Of a DNA stretch of 64,000 bases, positions 38,001 through 48,907 are shown one piece after another. The first letter of the stretch is position 1. The number at the start of each line of letters is the position of its first letter. The notes under the pieces are model-generated. The model saw only the letters and a list, made by a program, of their open reading frames with translations, had not been told where the DNA came from and searched no databases. This stretch comes from Klebsormidium nitens (taxonomy: Eukaryota > Streptophyta > Klebsormidiophyceae > Klebsormidiales > Klebsormidiaceae), in assembly GCA_000708835.1 (NCBI GenBank), contig DF236985.1, positions 1 through 64,000 of the forward strand, read 5' to 3'. The position numbers were made by a program, and so were the translations under genes.

Positions 38001-40289
38001 TACACCAGGAAGGGTGCTCTGCATTGCGACCCGATCAATATTAGAAGGTCCTGTCACTTCAACAGATTTAGTGCTCTTTCACCCGTCAATGAAAACGAAT
38101 GTTGCGTGTATCAATAGAAGCGGTGTTGACTTTGGAAGCTTAGCCCGGCCAAAAAGAAGGGGCATGCTATGACATTTACATAAGATTTCGTCTCGACTAC
38201 CACACAGTTCAGCCGTTCATACGGGCTTCATTCATATAGATGAGACCAACTTCATTAACCTCAGCCGAGTCTCTTCTCAGCACTTTCTTTCGAACGACTT
38301 TTCCTCACCTTGTGCTTCGTGCCGCTCTCGTTGACACCAACCACTTCGCCTTCACGCCACGTGTCCGCTTCTGGAAAGTACACCTCGACGCGGTCGCCCG
38401 CGCGCGCGCTCGCCACAATGTCGCGCCGCGGCACCTCGTGCGGCTCTGCGTCGACGAGCGTGACCTCCTCCCTCTCGCCGATCTGCGCGACCTTCTCGCG
38501 CACGCGCGCGTGGTACGCGCGTGCGTCCGGCTCGGATGCTTGAAGGATGTCGTTGATCTGCGCGAGGTGGGACCTTTATTTCCAAAACGATTCTTTAATC
38601 TCAGAATTCACCGACAATACTCTGACAATTTTATATTTATTGCTGAAGCCAGTGTCGACTAGCCCATGAAGCAAGAATCCTTGGGCTTTTGAGGCAAACG
38701 TTCTAGGGAGACTCTCTTGAATCTCTTGAGAGTTTTAGTAGGGCCGTCGAGAGGAGAACCCTGAGTCGGAGGTTTTGTTAGGGTGTGTTCACGTATCCGA
38801 GCAACTGACTATGTTGTGGGAACATGGCGGAATCCTAACTTGAAAGAAAATGGGACTGCGATTCAAGAAGACGACGAAGGATGGCTCCTCTCTGAAGGCT
38901 CGGGTCACAGTTGTGCGGCAGACATTGAAGATCTTATCATGTGAAAAGTCATTTCGAACGGGAAGTCTATTTCATTAATATCAATTGGTTCATTTCGTCC
39001 AGTATGTTTCGAACTCCGCAGAAAGCCACTGAAATTGGCCACCGAAATTGGCACTCAACTCATAGGCAGGTAGATGATGGCATCCCTGATTTGGAACGGC
39101 TGTCACTATCTGTAAAATCGGATGACCTTCAAACGCAAAGATTCTCCTTTGTTTCTGCAAATAGCACAGATCGGACGCGACGAAGCACAAATCGTCTACA
39201 AAAGCCAAAAAAGAACGAGACAGAGAGAACCAAATCTTTTCTACCTTTGATGTTTACTCACTACAACTTATACCGTTACAATTAACCCGTGAGGAAAGAA
39301 TGGATCGCCCACCAGCCGCGTCTTCCCGGTGCCGCTCCTCCCGACCAGGACCACCCGGTCCTTCAAGGCGGCAGCTCTCTCCGTTAGCTCAACCATATGA
39401 TCATATAGGCCCCGTACCCCTCCCCGGGACAAACGGTCGCTGGTCGGGGTGCCAAGCCTGGTGGCAAAGACAAGAGTTAATAGTCGGAATTGCTCCTTGA
39501 GTGTGAATTTGGATCATGCTCACCGCCTAAAAGCTTGAGTTGGCAACTGGGAGTCGAGAATACGAAATGGAAGTTTTTCTTGCTGGCGCCTTGACTAACC
39601 AGCACTGTCCGCTGGGCCTAATGTGTGTACCAATGAGGGGTTGTAATCTGTGGATACTTACAGGCCCTGGAACATCGTCTTTCCTTTCTACATGCCTGAC
39701 AGAGCCCCATAACTTTATCCCGTCTGCTGGACTTTAGAGCAACTGCTGTAAGCCCGCCAGACTTGTTCTCCCTCGCCCAGCCCTTTCCTGACGAGAACTC
39801 TTACTCTGCTGCCGGCCAATGATTGACCCGGAGCATCGTTCGACCATTCATCTGTCACGCAGAACATGCAAACCCGCAGGACGAGTCTCTGCATTGCGCT
39901 AAATAGGCCAAGTTACCAAAAGTCAGCAATGAAGCAAATAGGCCAAGTCAGTTAAAGTTAGCCTGCCTTATGGGAAAGGAAGGAGCAGTGAGGAAGTTTG
40001 CGGCGGGCACATTTGCAATGATGGTCAAATGGTTTGGGCCCAAACTTTTAAGTGCTGTTTTCGTTCCAATCAATACCTTGAGCTTTCTCTGCCTCATGCA
40101 AAAAAGATATACTCGCAGACTCGCATTCCCTCACCTCCCTGGGCTTTCCGCTGCCCGGTGGAGCAGTTCGCAGGCGTCCGCCTCTTGGCACATCAGCTGA
40201 TTCAGTCCTTCCTCCTCGGACGGAGAAGAAAGGTCCCACGGGTGCTCATCCTCTGGCGTCGATTCTTCGATCTCAAAGTCCACGTCCAT
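29062..40289 (-). CDS. SLIP-GC-like dynamin-family GTPase with Tudor insertion
   Basis: Sixteen exons join with consistent phases: 40289-40135, 39457-39313, 38557-38309, 37811-37689, 37199-37039, 36563-36278, 35907-35776, 35226-35101, 34764-34708, 34481-34321, 34012-33778, 33314-32973, 32619-32257, 31962-31720, 31278-30703, and 30333 to about 29062 (about 1,540 aa; the end is uncertain). Motifs in order: P-loop VLVGRSGTGKT in exon 2; a Tudor/Agenet-like module across exons 3-4 (AGDRVEVYFPEADTW, GEVVGVNESGTKHK, ILFSNDDE); switch I-like YYLLPEGGVSDTTQ in exon 5; G3 motif VDLPGVSDD in exon 8; VAVICAGDLWWGED in exon 10. A long helical region follows (exons 11-15). Exon 16 has a basic, disordered stretch, a second Tudor-like strand set (YRVRYHDGREEE) and a possible half MBD domain. 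SLIP-GC (nuclear GTPase, germinal-centre associated) homologues are nuclear; the histone- or DNA-reader-like modules fit that. Function in algae is unknown. Confidence 0.78.
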
Positions 40290-41390
40290 TCTGCCGGACG
40301 TTGCTTGGTCCCTTTCTAGACTAGAGAAGTCGAGCTAACGGCTTTGCGTGCTCATTCCCACAAAAACTTTCCCTCTGTGCCGGCGCCTGCTTGCAGGGCG
40401 GGTCTTTCAACGTTGCGCTTTCGAGTGGATGGCCGTTCCTGCCTCTGAGTCTGATGTTACGCTCTATAATTGGTCATGAAACGCTTGCTTTACACAAGCC
40501 GTACCTCAACACAGCTTGAGAAATTGGGGTGAGATTAGGCGGTGACGGGAGTCTTCGCCGCCTCAAATCAACAAGCCCAACAAACGAGCACATGCACTTT
40601 CGGGATTATGCAAAATCCCTCAGCGCGTCGCGCGCCACATGTTGATTCTCGCGTGAGGATTTCTTTTTGTGTGCATGAAGCCGATCCAAGTTGTGTAAGG
40701 GCAGAACCACGGAAAGGCACAGGCTGACGGCAAGTGCGAGAAAATGCATCCGCGTGACATCAGCGCTCGTGTAAATCTTGACGAAGATCAACCTTGATTA
40801 CTGTCGAGCAGTACTGCAGCGCCGAAATTGGTGGGGGCATGCAACATAGCAGTCGCACTAATCAAGCATTCGCCCGTGAGACAAACCCATTCTCGACGGT
40901 TATCAATGGGAATTACGCTTATCTTAGTCGACAGTTAGACACTGATACTTCCATAATCGTCTTACTACATGCGAGCTGGCACTGCCATTTTGAATCATTA
41001 CATTAGTGCCGCGATGCCAAGCATGGGAACCCATGAGATGCAACTGAATCCAAAGACAAGTACAAATAATCGCATGCGATTTTGAGGGCAAGAGAAGGTT
41101 CATTGCTTCTGACCAAAATTCAAATCTACTTACGCAGTATGTGAGTGCATTCGAGTACCGCAGCTTTGAAGAGCTTTTTAGTTGAGCAAAAACTTGTGAC
41201 AAAGGTCACGGTCATGCCGTTATAATACATCCATCTAAGCTTCTTTACAAGCTTGAAGGTGGGCGCTAGCAAAATCCGTCTTCGGACTTACTTTCTACGA
41301 TACCTTGTTGCACCACGGTCTCGGTCTTCTGGCCATTACTGACCTTCATGCAGAGCAGAACATACTGTACAGAGTTGCCCATAAGTCAAC
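40290..41390. other. Intergenic region
   Basis: This gap lies between the 3' end of the EF-hand gene and the 5' end of the GTPase gene, both on the minus strand. A 61-codon minus ORF (40791-40606) begins with a hydrophobic, signal-like stretch but has no family resemblance and no splice support, so I leave it uncalled. The GTPase promoter should lie in 40290-40600. Confidence 0.4.
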
Positions 41391-44300
41391 TTAGTAGCTG
41401 GCTGCTACTGGCACCCCCCTTACCCCGACCATCGCCGGTCCCCTCGCCATCTGCAGCTCTTGCTCCTGCGACTGGATGACGTCACCCGGGACGTCACCTA
41501 CCGGGCGCTCTCTTCCCGCCATTTGGCCCCCGGTAACCCCTCCCCCGACCTGCTGCTCCCGCTGGGCGCTCTGGCTGCTGACGTCATTCGGGTCGCCGAC
41601 GACTTGCGCCACCTTGACGGAGATCGGTTCGGCCGTGAGCCGCGCCCCGACCAGAAACAGGGCCTCCTCCAGGTGCGTCGCGAGCTCCTCCTCGGTGGCA
41701 TAAGCGCCCGGGGAAGCCTCCCGGTCACCGATGATAGTGTCGTAAACCTTGTCCATCTGGAGATGGAAGAAAGATCATCGGCGCCTTGTTTGTTTTGACT
41801 GTTTTACGCAAGATAAGGAGGGATGACTGCGGTGAAAAGGTTGTCCTCTCGGTCTTATGCAAGAGCGGTTTGTAGATGAAGAGGGCGGTGAATTACTGAT
41901 GGTGTCGTACACCTTGTCCATCTGGGCAGGCGAAAGAAATTCTCAATCAGCGCTTCGTGCGCTCTTTCGATGCGCAAGAAAAGAGAAATCGACTGCGGGG
42001 CGGATCTTGTCGTCGCAAATATTAAGGCTAATGTGTAAAGTAGAAGAGTGAAGGTATTACAAACGGTTACGTCCTACCACATAGACCATTTTCCAAATTT
42101 CAACTATGGAAGGGTGGTAGTGCTAAAGCCCTTACGAAGATGGCCAATTATTTGGTTTAAAAACCCGTCTGATAAGTAAGAAAAGCCACTTATTAGACTG
42201 GTGATGCTTCCGCTTCAGCGCTTTCAGGCAATATGACCGTCCACAAATGAATACCAACGGCACACCGGGGGCCTGGAGCCTCCAAAGTCAGACCCTGAAG
42301 GCTTCTTTCACAGCTTTTCTGCTTCCTTACTTCACAAGGGTAGCAAGTAGTGGGTAGTACCCGGTACTAGAGACCCTTTGCTCAATCATTCACGCCAAGC
42401 GGCGGAAGCCATCCCGCGCGCTATCCAAGGGGTTCCCTGTAGGGCAACTTTCGCAGCTTCGTTTCGACAAGGATAGAACAATGCATACTTACACGGTAAC
42501 TTTCCACACCTTACCTTTTCGTTTGCGCCCAGCGGAGGAAGCCCGGCCATTCCACGACGCTATCAAAGGGGTCACCTTCAAAGCAATTTTTGCAGCTTAT
42601 CTGCTTCGTTCGACCAGAATTGAACGATGCATAGTTAAACTTTTTACCCCTTACCTTTTTGCTTGCGCCAAGCGGCGGCAGCCCTGCCATCCTCGCGACG
42701 CGATCCAAGGGGTTGTGTTCAGGGCAACTGTCGCAGCTCATCTGCGTCCTTCGACCAGGATTGAACGACTCAAAGTTTCAGGGTGATTTGCCATCCCTCA
42801 CCTTTTCGTTTGCGCCAAGCGGCGGCAGCCCGGCCAATCCCGCAACGCGATCAAAGGGGTTGCCTTCAGGGCCAGCATTGGAATCTATCTGCTTCGTTTC
42901 GACAAAAACGGAACAATGCAAAGGTCCACGCTAATCTTCCACCTCTTACCTTTTCGTTTGCGCCTAGCGGCGGCAGCCCGGCCAACCCCGCGATGCGGTC
43001 GAAGGCGGTCCAAAAGTCAGAGTGCGGCACCTTGCCGTTCTGAGAGTGCTCCTCAAAGATCTGGTGGACGGCTCGAGAGAAGCCTTCCTTGTCGCCCATG
43101 AGCGGCTTTATCTTCTCGCCCTTTACGTCCTGCGGGAAAAAGGACAGGGGATGTAAACTGAGCACTGACGTGCACTTTTGTAGCTTTGTGCAAAGGAGAA
43201 GAAGCCGTTGGACGTTTGGGCAGAATAGAGGCTTTATACAAATGATCCTTCGTCTGTTCACTCAGGGACTTTAGGTCCAAGCTCTGAAGAGGAGAAGCCA
43301 TTGAGCAGACTCTGAGGAGAATGTATCAGGATATGGTCCGAACTTTACGGCACGCTTTGACAACCGAAATATGTAAGCCCCAATTTCTCGGTGCGGGCGT
43401 CAGTCACGGGCAACTAGGGAAGACGATTGATTCCGAAAACACAACCCCTTCTCTTCTCTGCCTCGAGCGACCGAAGAAGCTTCATCGGCAGTTTTCTAGT
43501 CGCCAAGAAGGAGGTTCATCCTCCGACGCCCTCGTTAACGGCGTAACCCAACCTTGACGAGAATTCTGCACAGCGCATGAATCTTGCCCGAGCTTGACCC
43601 GACTTGCAAAACCTTCTCGATGTGCGCAACGGTTACCAATCTCCGACGCCCTCGTCAGCAGCGTAAACCCACCTTAACCTGAATCTGCGCCCGTGATTAG
43701 CCCAGGCTTAACCAAATTGGCAAACCGTACCTTCTCGGTGTGCGCGACGGTCACGGGGGCCGTTTGCAGCCCCTCGGCGAGCCGCTCGAGCGCCGCCCGC
43801 AAGTGGTCGGTAAATTCGTCCTTGGACAGGCGCTGCCCATTCTGCTGCTCCCCGGCCACGCTCTGGATCGCTCGGTCGATCAGCGCTTCGACCTGCGTTG
43901 CGAGACCGGAATGAGAGCGTGTCAAACGGAACGAATGGACCAGAACAGAAGGAAAAGGTGGAACAGGCACTGCCCATTCTGCTGCTCCCCTGCCACGCTG
44001 TGAATCGCCCGTCCGATCAGCGCCTCGACCTATAGTGGCAAGACCGGAATCAGAGCGTGTCAACGGAATGTAGCGGAATAGAACGGAATGTAGCGGAACG
44101 GAAGGGAAAGGTGAAACGGGAGCTGCCCCTTCTGCTGCTCCCTGGCCACGCTCTGGATCGCCCGGTCGACCAGCGCTTCGACCTGTGTTGCGAGACCGAA
44201 ATATGAACGTTTCAATGGAACAAATGGGAGCGGAACGGAGCAGGAATAGGCGCTGCCCTTTCGACCTGCAGTACGAGACCGGAACGCGAGCATGACAATC

Positions 44301-47300
44301 GGGACTGAACGGAACGGGATCAGAGCCGGGCGGAACAGGCGCTGCCACGTTCTGGATCGGCCAGGTCGGTCAGCGCTTTAACCTGGATTGCGAGAGCGGT
44401 ACAGGAGAGTGACAAAGAACGCGGAACGTAGCGGGACAGGGACAGGAATTTGACCTGACTGGAAGGATGAACGGCCATGCTCTGGATTGCTTGATCGATC
44501 AAGAAGAGCTTCGAGCGTGATACCGGAACGGAGCGGAGCGGAGCCACTGGACAGGGCGGGAGTGAATGGAGTGAACTGAAACAACAGTGCTTGATAACCT
44601 GAGCCACAGGTCCAGAATTGCAGAACTCCGAAGAGCCCTCATTATTGGACGTTTGCAACTGGCAGCCCCAATCCTTGACGCTGATCCTCTACCCCTACTA
44701 TCAGAATAACCCCACAGAGTTTCCCAGGTGATGTTGCTCATGTTGACAATCAAACTTACCTTCTGCGAGCTAGCGGGCGGCACCCCCTCCTCGATCGTCA
44801 GGTGCTGCTTCAGTGCGAGCGCAAGCGCCTTTGCGCCCCCAATCTCCAAATTGCCCCCCATCGCGTTTTGGCTCGCGGCGGGGGCTTGCTCCGACACTTC
44901 GGCGGTATCCGTTACCGATTGCTGGTCGATGACCTGGGTGTTGATGGCCTCGTAAGCGCGGTCGGCCATGAGTTGGAACTCGGCTTTCTGTTCCGGGGCG
45001 AGGATATAGCGCAGCTGCGAGCCGTCGATCGTGTCGATGGAGATCGGGTTGGCCTCGAGCGAGTCGGAGATGCCCTGGAAATTGGGGACTCTTAAGTTAA
45101 GAAAGATACGTGCAGATGCAAATCCAACAAAGCGAGGAAATCGCAGGGATCAACTAGGCCTGAAAAGGATGTTGAAGAAGTCCCTGAAGCTCGGCCGTTC
45201 CAATGCTGAAACTGGAAATCAACAGAACTGTTTCAAAACTTTTTGACTCCTTCAAACTCTCGGTTGCCTCATTCTGCAATGCTGGAACCATTGGACTCTC
45301 AGTTTGACGCATGCCCAGCGGAACACACAAGATTTTGGGTTCCAACCTTCTATCCTGGTAGCCTTTTGAAGGCCTGAATGCAAAGGGATGTGCATTTGAA
45401 AGAGCCAAGTGCCACAATGAAAGGCAGGCAGAGGTAGAGGTTTCCAAACATAAGATTCTCTTCCGAAGGAGAGCCGAGCCTCTTAGTGCTTATTTATGTT
45501 ATGTCTGGGGTTGTCTTTAGTTTCGCTCTATGACCAGACGGGACAAGTACATGCTTGCGTCGGGTACTCACAATCGCTCTGTACGAAGCAGAGTGCTAAG
45601 CTGACGCAACCAACAATTTTCCAACCGTATTTTGCTCCATCACGGCAAAAATTCGAAGGACCCACATCAGCAGACCTAGAATAAAATTGTTATCAAGCCC
45701 TTCAGTTTGAGAGAAGCTGCAATAACATGATCTTGTCACTTACCAAAAGGATGTCCCGAGTGACCACCCCAAAAGTATCTCTGTCTACCTGGCCAGACCG
45801 CTTGCTCGCATCCAGGTACTGACCAGTGATTTCCTTGTAAATCTGTGGCAGGGAACAACGAGCTTTTCTACATTTTTTTCGCTTTGTTCAGGAGTTCGAC
45901 AGTTCAGATTGAGCCGGAGGACTTGTGAAGAGCGCTGGAGAAAGCGCTGTGCTGCTGGAGACTGCTCAACTGCAAATCTACTCCTTTAAAGAGAAAAAGG
46001 TTGTTGAGTTGAGTTACGGTCAGCCGTGCCCTTGGGACCTTCCCCTTGTGCATGAGTCAATGGTGCTGTTCTGACGGCGACTATCGCATGGGCCTAATTT
46101 GAAAAGCATGGTTTAGCATGGTCAAGCATGGTGAAGCTTGATTAAGTATGGTTTTGTTCAGGCGCCAAATCGTGATCGCCAACTCGTAGTACTGATTTGA
46201 CAGGTCGTCACACCACTGAATGCCTTTTTCCAACTGCCTGCAACCAATCTACAACCAATCTACAGAAAAATGCGGGGCACAAACACTCGTAAGCCGAAGT
46301 TAGCCCTTCAGCAGTGGTGCAAGCTACTCTGCAACTCAGGATAACAAAGAGGAGCACATTGCATACGGCACGAGTATCCATTCCCCAATGATGTGACCAT
46401 TCTCAAGCCTGTCAAATTTCCACTAAGCCCGTATGTCCTGCAAAAGCCAATCTTGCATCGAACAGGCTCTGCGAAGAATATTCAGTGTCCCGACCAAAGT
46501 GTCTCGTGCGTGTGTGACTCATTCTACCCTGCTGATTCCCCATCATTTTCTGAACAGGGTCAAGGAGACTGAAAAAGATTTGGGAGAAGAGTATATAAAA
46601 ACTTCAAGGCACGAGAAGTTTAGTATATGATTGATCTGGGCACAGGTGGATCACTCCGAATCCTTCTTCCAAAACCGAAATCTTGCCGCGACATGATTCT
46701 AATACTGTCCGTGTTCTGGTATGAAAATCACAAAAGTAAGTTAGGGCAGCATTGCCCACACCATCCTTTCAGCCAGCCTTTGCATGCACGCCATTTGCAC
46801 TGTTGTAATGTTTCAAATTCATTTTCAGCTAGGGACAAGAATCCTGGCTGCAATGCGGGCATCCTTTTCACATGCTGAACAAAAGCAAAAGCTCTGATAC
46901 ATTGGTCTATTGCAGATGCGCAACATCCTTAATGTGAAAAAGATGGTCGGATAGTAGAAGAACAGCAGACTTTGAGGGGCAGATTCTCAGGGAGGACAAC
47001 GCAGATCATTTTTGCCATTGCAATGTGGTAGCGTCAATCCGCGCGAAGGAGACAGTCAGCAATGTGCGATGGCTGTTGTTCCCCGCTTGACCTTATGTGC
47101 AATATGATTCAAATAGTAAAAACCCACCTGATCCGTGTCTGCAGAAGAGCCCATCGGCGGCAGACCCAGCAATGACCCCCACTCTGCAATCGCCGGCTGC
47201 AATTCCTCAGCGGTGAGGCTGCCTGTCCCAGATCCGTTGAGTTTCTTGAACTTGGAGTCTATGTACTGACTGAATTTGGAGGGATCCCCGGTGAGAGCCT

Positions 47301-47349
47301 TGAGGCGGCGCCCATCAAACTTGTCGGCAGCATCAGTGCAAGCGGCCAT
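41391..47349 (-). CDS. Degenerate EF-hand repeat protein
   Basis: Six phase-0 exons: 47349-47128, 45842-45744, 45074-44760, 43892-43731, 43129-42950 and 41756-41391, giving 447 aa. The start ATG (MAACTDAADKFDG) is the first in frame. The protein repeats a module of about 130 residues resembling small plant EF-hand proteins: a helix such as DPSKFSQYIDSKFKKL, a loop, a Leu/Ala-rich helix, then a second helix-loop-helix across the next exon. Loops are poor for calcium: NGSGTGSLTAEE lacks the usual Asp at 1, 3 and 5, and KRSGQVDRDTF and HSQNGKVPHSDF are also incomplete. It is probably a structural or weak calcium-binding protein in the cytosol; no signal peptide is seen. Exon 6 could also splice at GTAAGG (41407), but a TAA follows in frame. 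Three introns contain tandem copies of exon edges. Confidence 0.78.
41865..41935 (-). repeat. Duplicate of the exon 6 acceptor edge in intron 5
   Basis: The minus strand reads CTGCCCAG followed by codons for MDKVYDTIS, nearly the same as the true exon 6 start (CATCTCCAG, MDKVYDTII at 41756). The copy is complete with its acceptor site and is about 170 bp upstream of the real one in gene direction. It soon loses similarity. Confidence 0.75.
42385..42905 (-). repeat. Tandem decayed copies of exon 5 donor edge in intron 5
   Basis: Four units of about 130 bp follow the real exon end (42950). Each carries a remnant of FDRIAGLAGLPPLGANEK plus the donor: near 42790-42850 (FDRVAGLAGLPPLGANEK, nearly intact), 42655-42715 (LDRVARMAGLPPLGASKK), 42525-42585 (FDSVVEWPGF, then frameshifted) and 42390-42440 (eroded). 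Each unit also repeats an intronic segment with GCAGATGAGCTGCG-type sequence and TTGAACG. Confidence 0.85.
43970..44530 (-). repeat. Tandem decayed copies of exon 4 acceptor edge in intron 3
   Basis: About five units upstream of the true exon 4 start (43892, VEALIDRAIQSVAGEQQNGQ) repeat the acceptor and the first 60 or so coding bases. They lie near 43975-44045, 44118-44200, 44254-44290, 44336-44400 and 44470-44530. The 44118-44200 unit still codes for VEALVDRAIQSVAREQQKGQ behind an intact AACACAG acceptor; the others are progressively shorter or altered. Confidence 0.85.
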
Positions 47350-48268
47350 TGTGGCAGCATTCAACGGCAAACACAGCAAACGCGCGCGATCGCAGCGACC
47401 CACAACCCTCCAGAAAAGTGCTTTGCAGGCGAAGAATCAGCTAAGATGTTTCAAGGGAGGTGTTTGATGATCATTTCAGAAAGAAAGGCGGATCCAGTAA
47501 GGTTACTGTTTGCATCAAGAGGATACAGGATGCGAATGTGGATGGGGGCACTCATCATGCATTACGTGTAGGGGCGCTCCCTTCGCCGCTTCACGGAGGA
47601 GTCAGGGAGCTGGCTTGAATTTTCTGTAGGAAAGCACATGGCCTGGAAAATGAGGAGGGAGAATCTCCAGTTCCATTCGGTGCTGCTGCCACTTGGCGCT
47701 GGGCGCCCTACATTTTGCCAAGTGTTCAGCAAGATACATATGCTGCTTCTCAAACCTTTATGCCGGATCGCACACCGTCAGATTATTTTCAATCGACGGC
47801 AGTCAATCGACCCAGCGCACAGCTGCGGCGGCCGCTCTAACCCAGAACAATGGCGGCCGCGACAGGCGTGCCCAGTGCCGACAATGGAAGGCCGGCCAGT
47901 CGGACGCACTAGGCACATAGGCAGTTTGAAGCCTACGAACAGTAAGTGCATTCTTGGTCCTTGCCGAAGTGAATTTGCGAACCCGGCATGAAGGTTGTGA
48001 CTAAGAACTTGAGGAAGCGGTTGCGTAAACGGAGACAATTGACAATATACTGACCGTCGTGACGACGGTAATGGCTTGCCTCTTCTTTGATAAAATAGAC
48101 AGTGACATCGAAGATTTCATGTGTATCCATACTTGGAATCCAACATGATACGTTAGAGCATAGTGTGAATGTGCATAGAAGTACAGTTTCAATTTACATG
48201 TCTGACTGCTTCATACTCGTGCTGTTCGCAATGATTTGAAGGGATTCTGAACAGTATGTTGATTGTAA
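47350..48268. other. Intergenic region, right of EF-hand gene, left end of Helitron
   Basis: No gene is recognised. Two GCGGCCGC palindromes (47828-47835, 47853-47860) can pair with each other as a hairpin, and CCGTCGTGACGACGG (48052-48066) is a near-perfect small palindrome. The Helitron 3' end should lie somewhere here, but I found no clear CTRR-type terminus. Confidence 0.4.
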
Positions 48269-48796
48269 TTATGTTTGAAACCTTTCTATCTTGATTCCAT
48301 TGTTCCCTCGAACTATTGTTCCATATTTACTATCACGTATTTCAGAGATCCCGAAAATCAGTTCGTTCATTTTGTCGCTCATGTGCGCCTCTACAAGTTG
48401 TTCTTTGGTTACGCTGAACGTACATATTGCTGACTGGTAGCATGAAAAGACAGCTTGTTCTAAGGTCACTTGTCGAAAAGGAATCCCAAAGACTCGGCAC
48501 ACCTCCTGACTGGGTAAGACGTCGTCTTTCGCTGCTTTTACTAGTTTCTCTGCACCTATGGATACCAGGAAACGTACCTGTCTATATCTGTCTGCACTAC
48601 CAGGAGACGGCGAATGCGTTGTCGCCGCCACGACGTTACAATCAGACTTGTGCTGACGCCAGTGCTTTTTTTGATGTTCTTGACCACAGTAGTAGACCAA
48701 TTTACAGCTGCCGCAGCGAAGTTCAGACCGAGCACCACAAATTTGACAGTTATATGACTCAGGAACGACGCATTTTTCACGGGATTGTTGCTCCAT
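48269..48796 (-). CDS. MYND zinc-finger ORF inside the Helitron
   Basis: A single ORF of 175 aa starts at ATG 48796, 112 bp beyond the stop of the RPA1-like gene. Residues about 17-53 form a complete MYND finger: CQICG, CGSCKLVYYC, then HWRQH and a final Cys. MYND fingers bind proline-rich partner peptides. The remaining 120 residues (two helical stretches and a basic end) are not recognised. It may be a Helitron accessory gene or a captured host fragment. It is unlikely to be the missing exon of the ankyrin-MYND gene at 62 kb, which has its own complete finger. Confidence 0.65.
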   Translation of the reverse strand: MEQQSREKCVVPESYNCQICGARSELRCGSCKLVYYCGQEHQKKHWRQHKSDCNVVAATTHSPSPGSADRYRQVRFLVSIGAEKLVKAAKDDVLPSQEVCRVFGIPFRQVTLEQAVFSCYQSAICTFSVTKEQLVEAHMSDKMNELIFGISEIRDSKYGTIVRGNNGIKIERFQT

Positions 48797-48907
48797 GCCG
48801 TTTTCGTCCTACGACTTCGACTTGCAATTAGATTTTTCTCGCCTGCCTATGTACACAGATTTTCTGGTCCGCTTATATCAGCTTGCAGTTACTCGACTTG
48901 ATGAAGT

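Noticed and set aside
40606-40791. 61-codon minus ORF with signal-like start
   Set aside because: It is too short, without family match, and has no promoter or splice evidence.
42385-44530. CRISPR-like array from repeated units
   Set aside because: Units are diverged copies of exon edges without constant repeat and unique spacer structure, in a eukaryotic intron.
47500-48260. Classical Helitron 3' end (hairpin plus CTRR)
   Set aside because: Hairpins are present but no CTRR follows at the expected distance; endonuclease-bearing Helitrons have different ends.
48269-48796. MYND ORF as the displaced last exon of the ankyrin gene at 62 kb
   Set aside because: The ankyrin gene's own last exon was found at 62108-62041 with matching phase and a complete finger.
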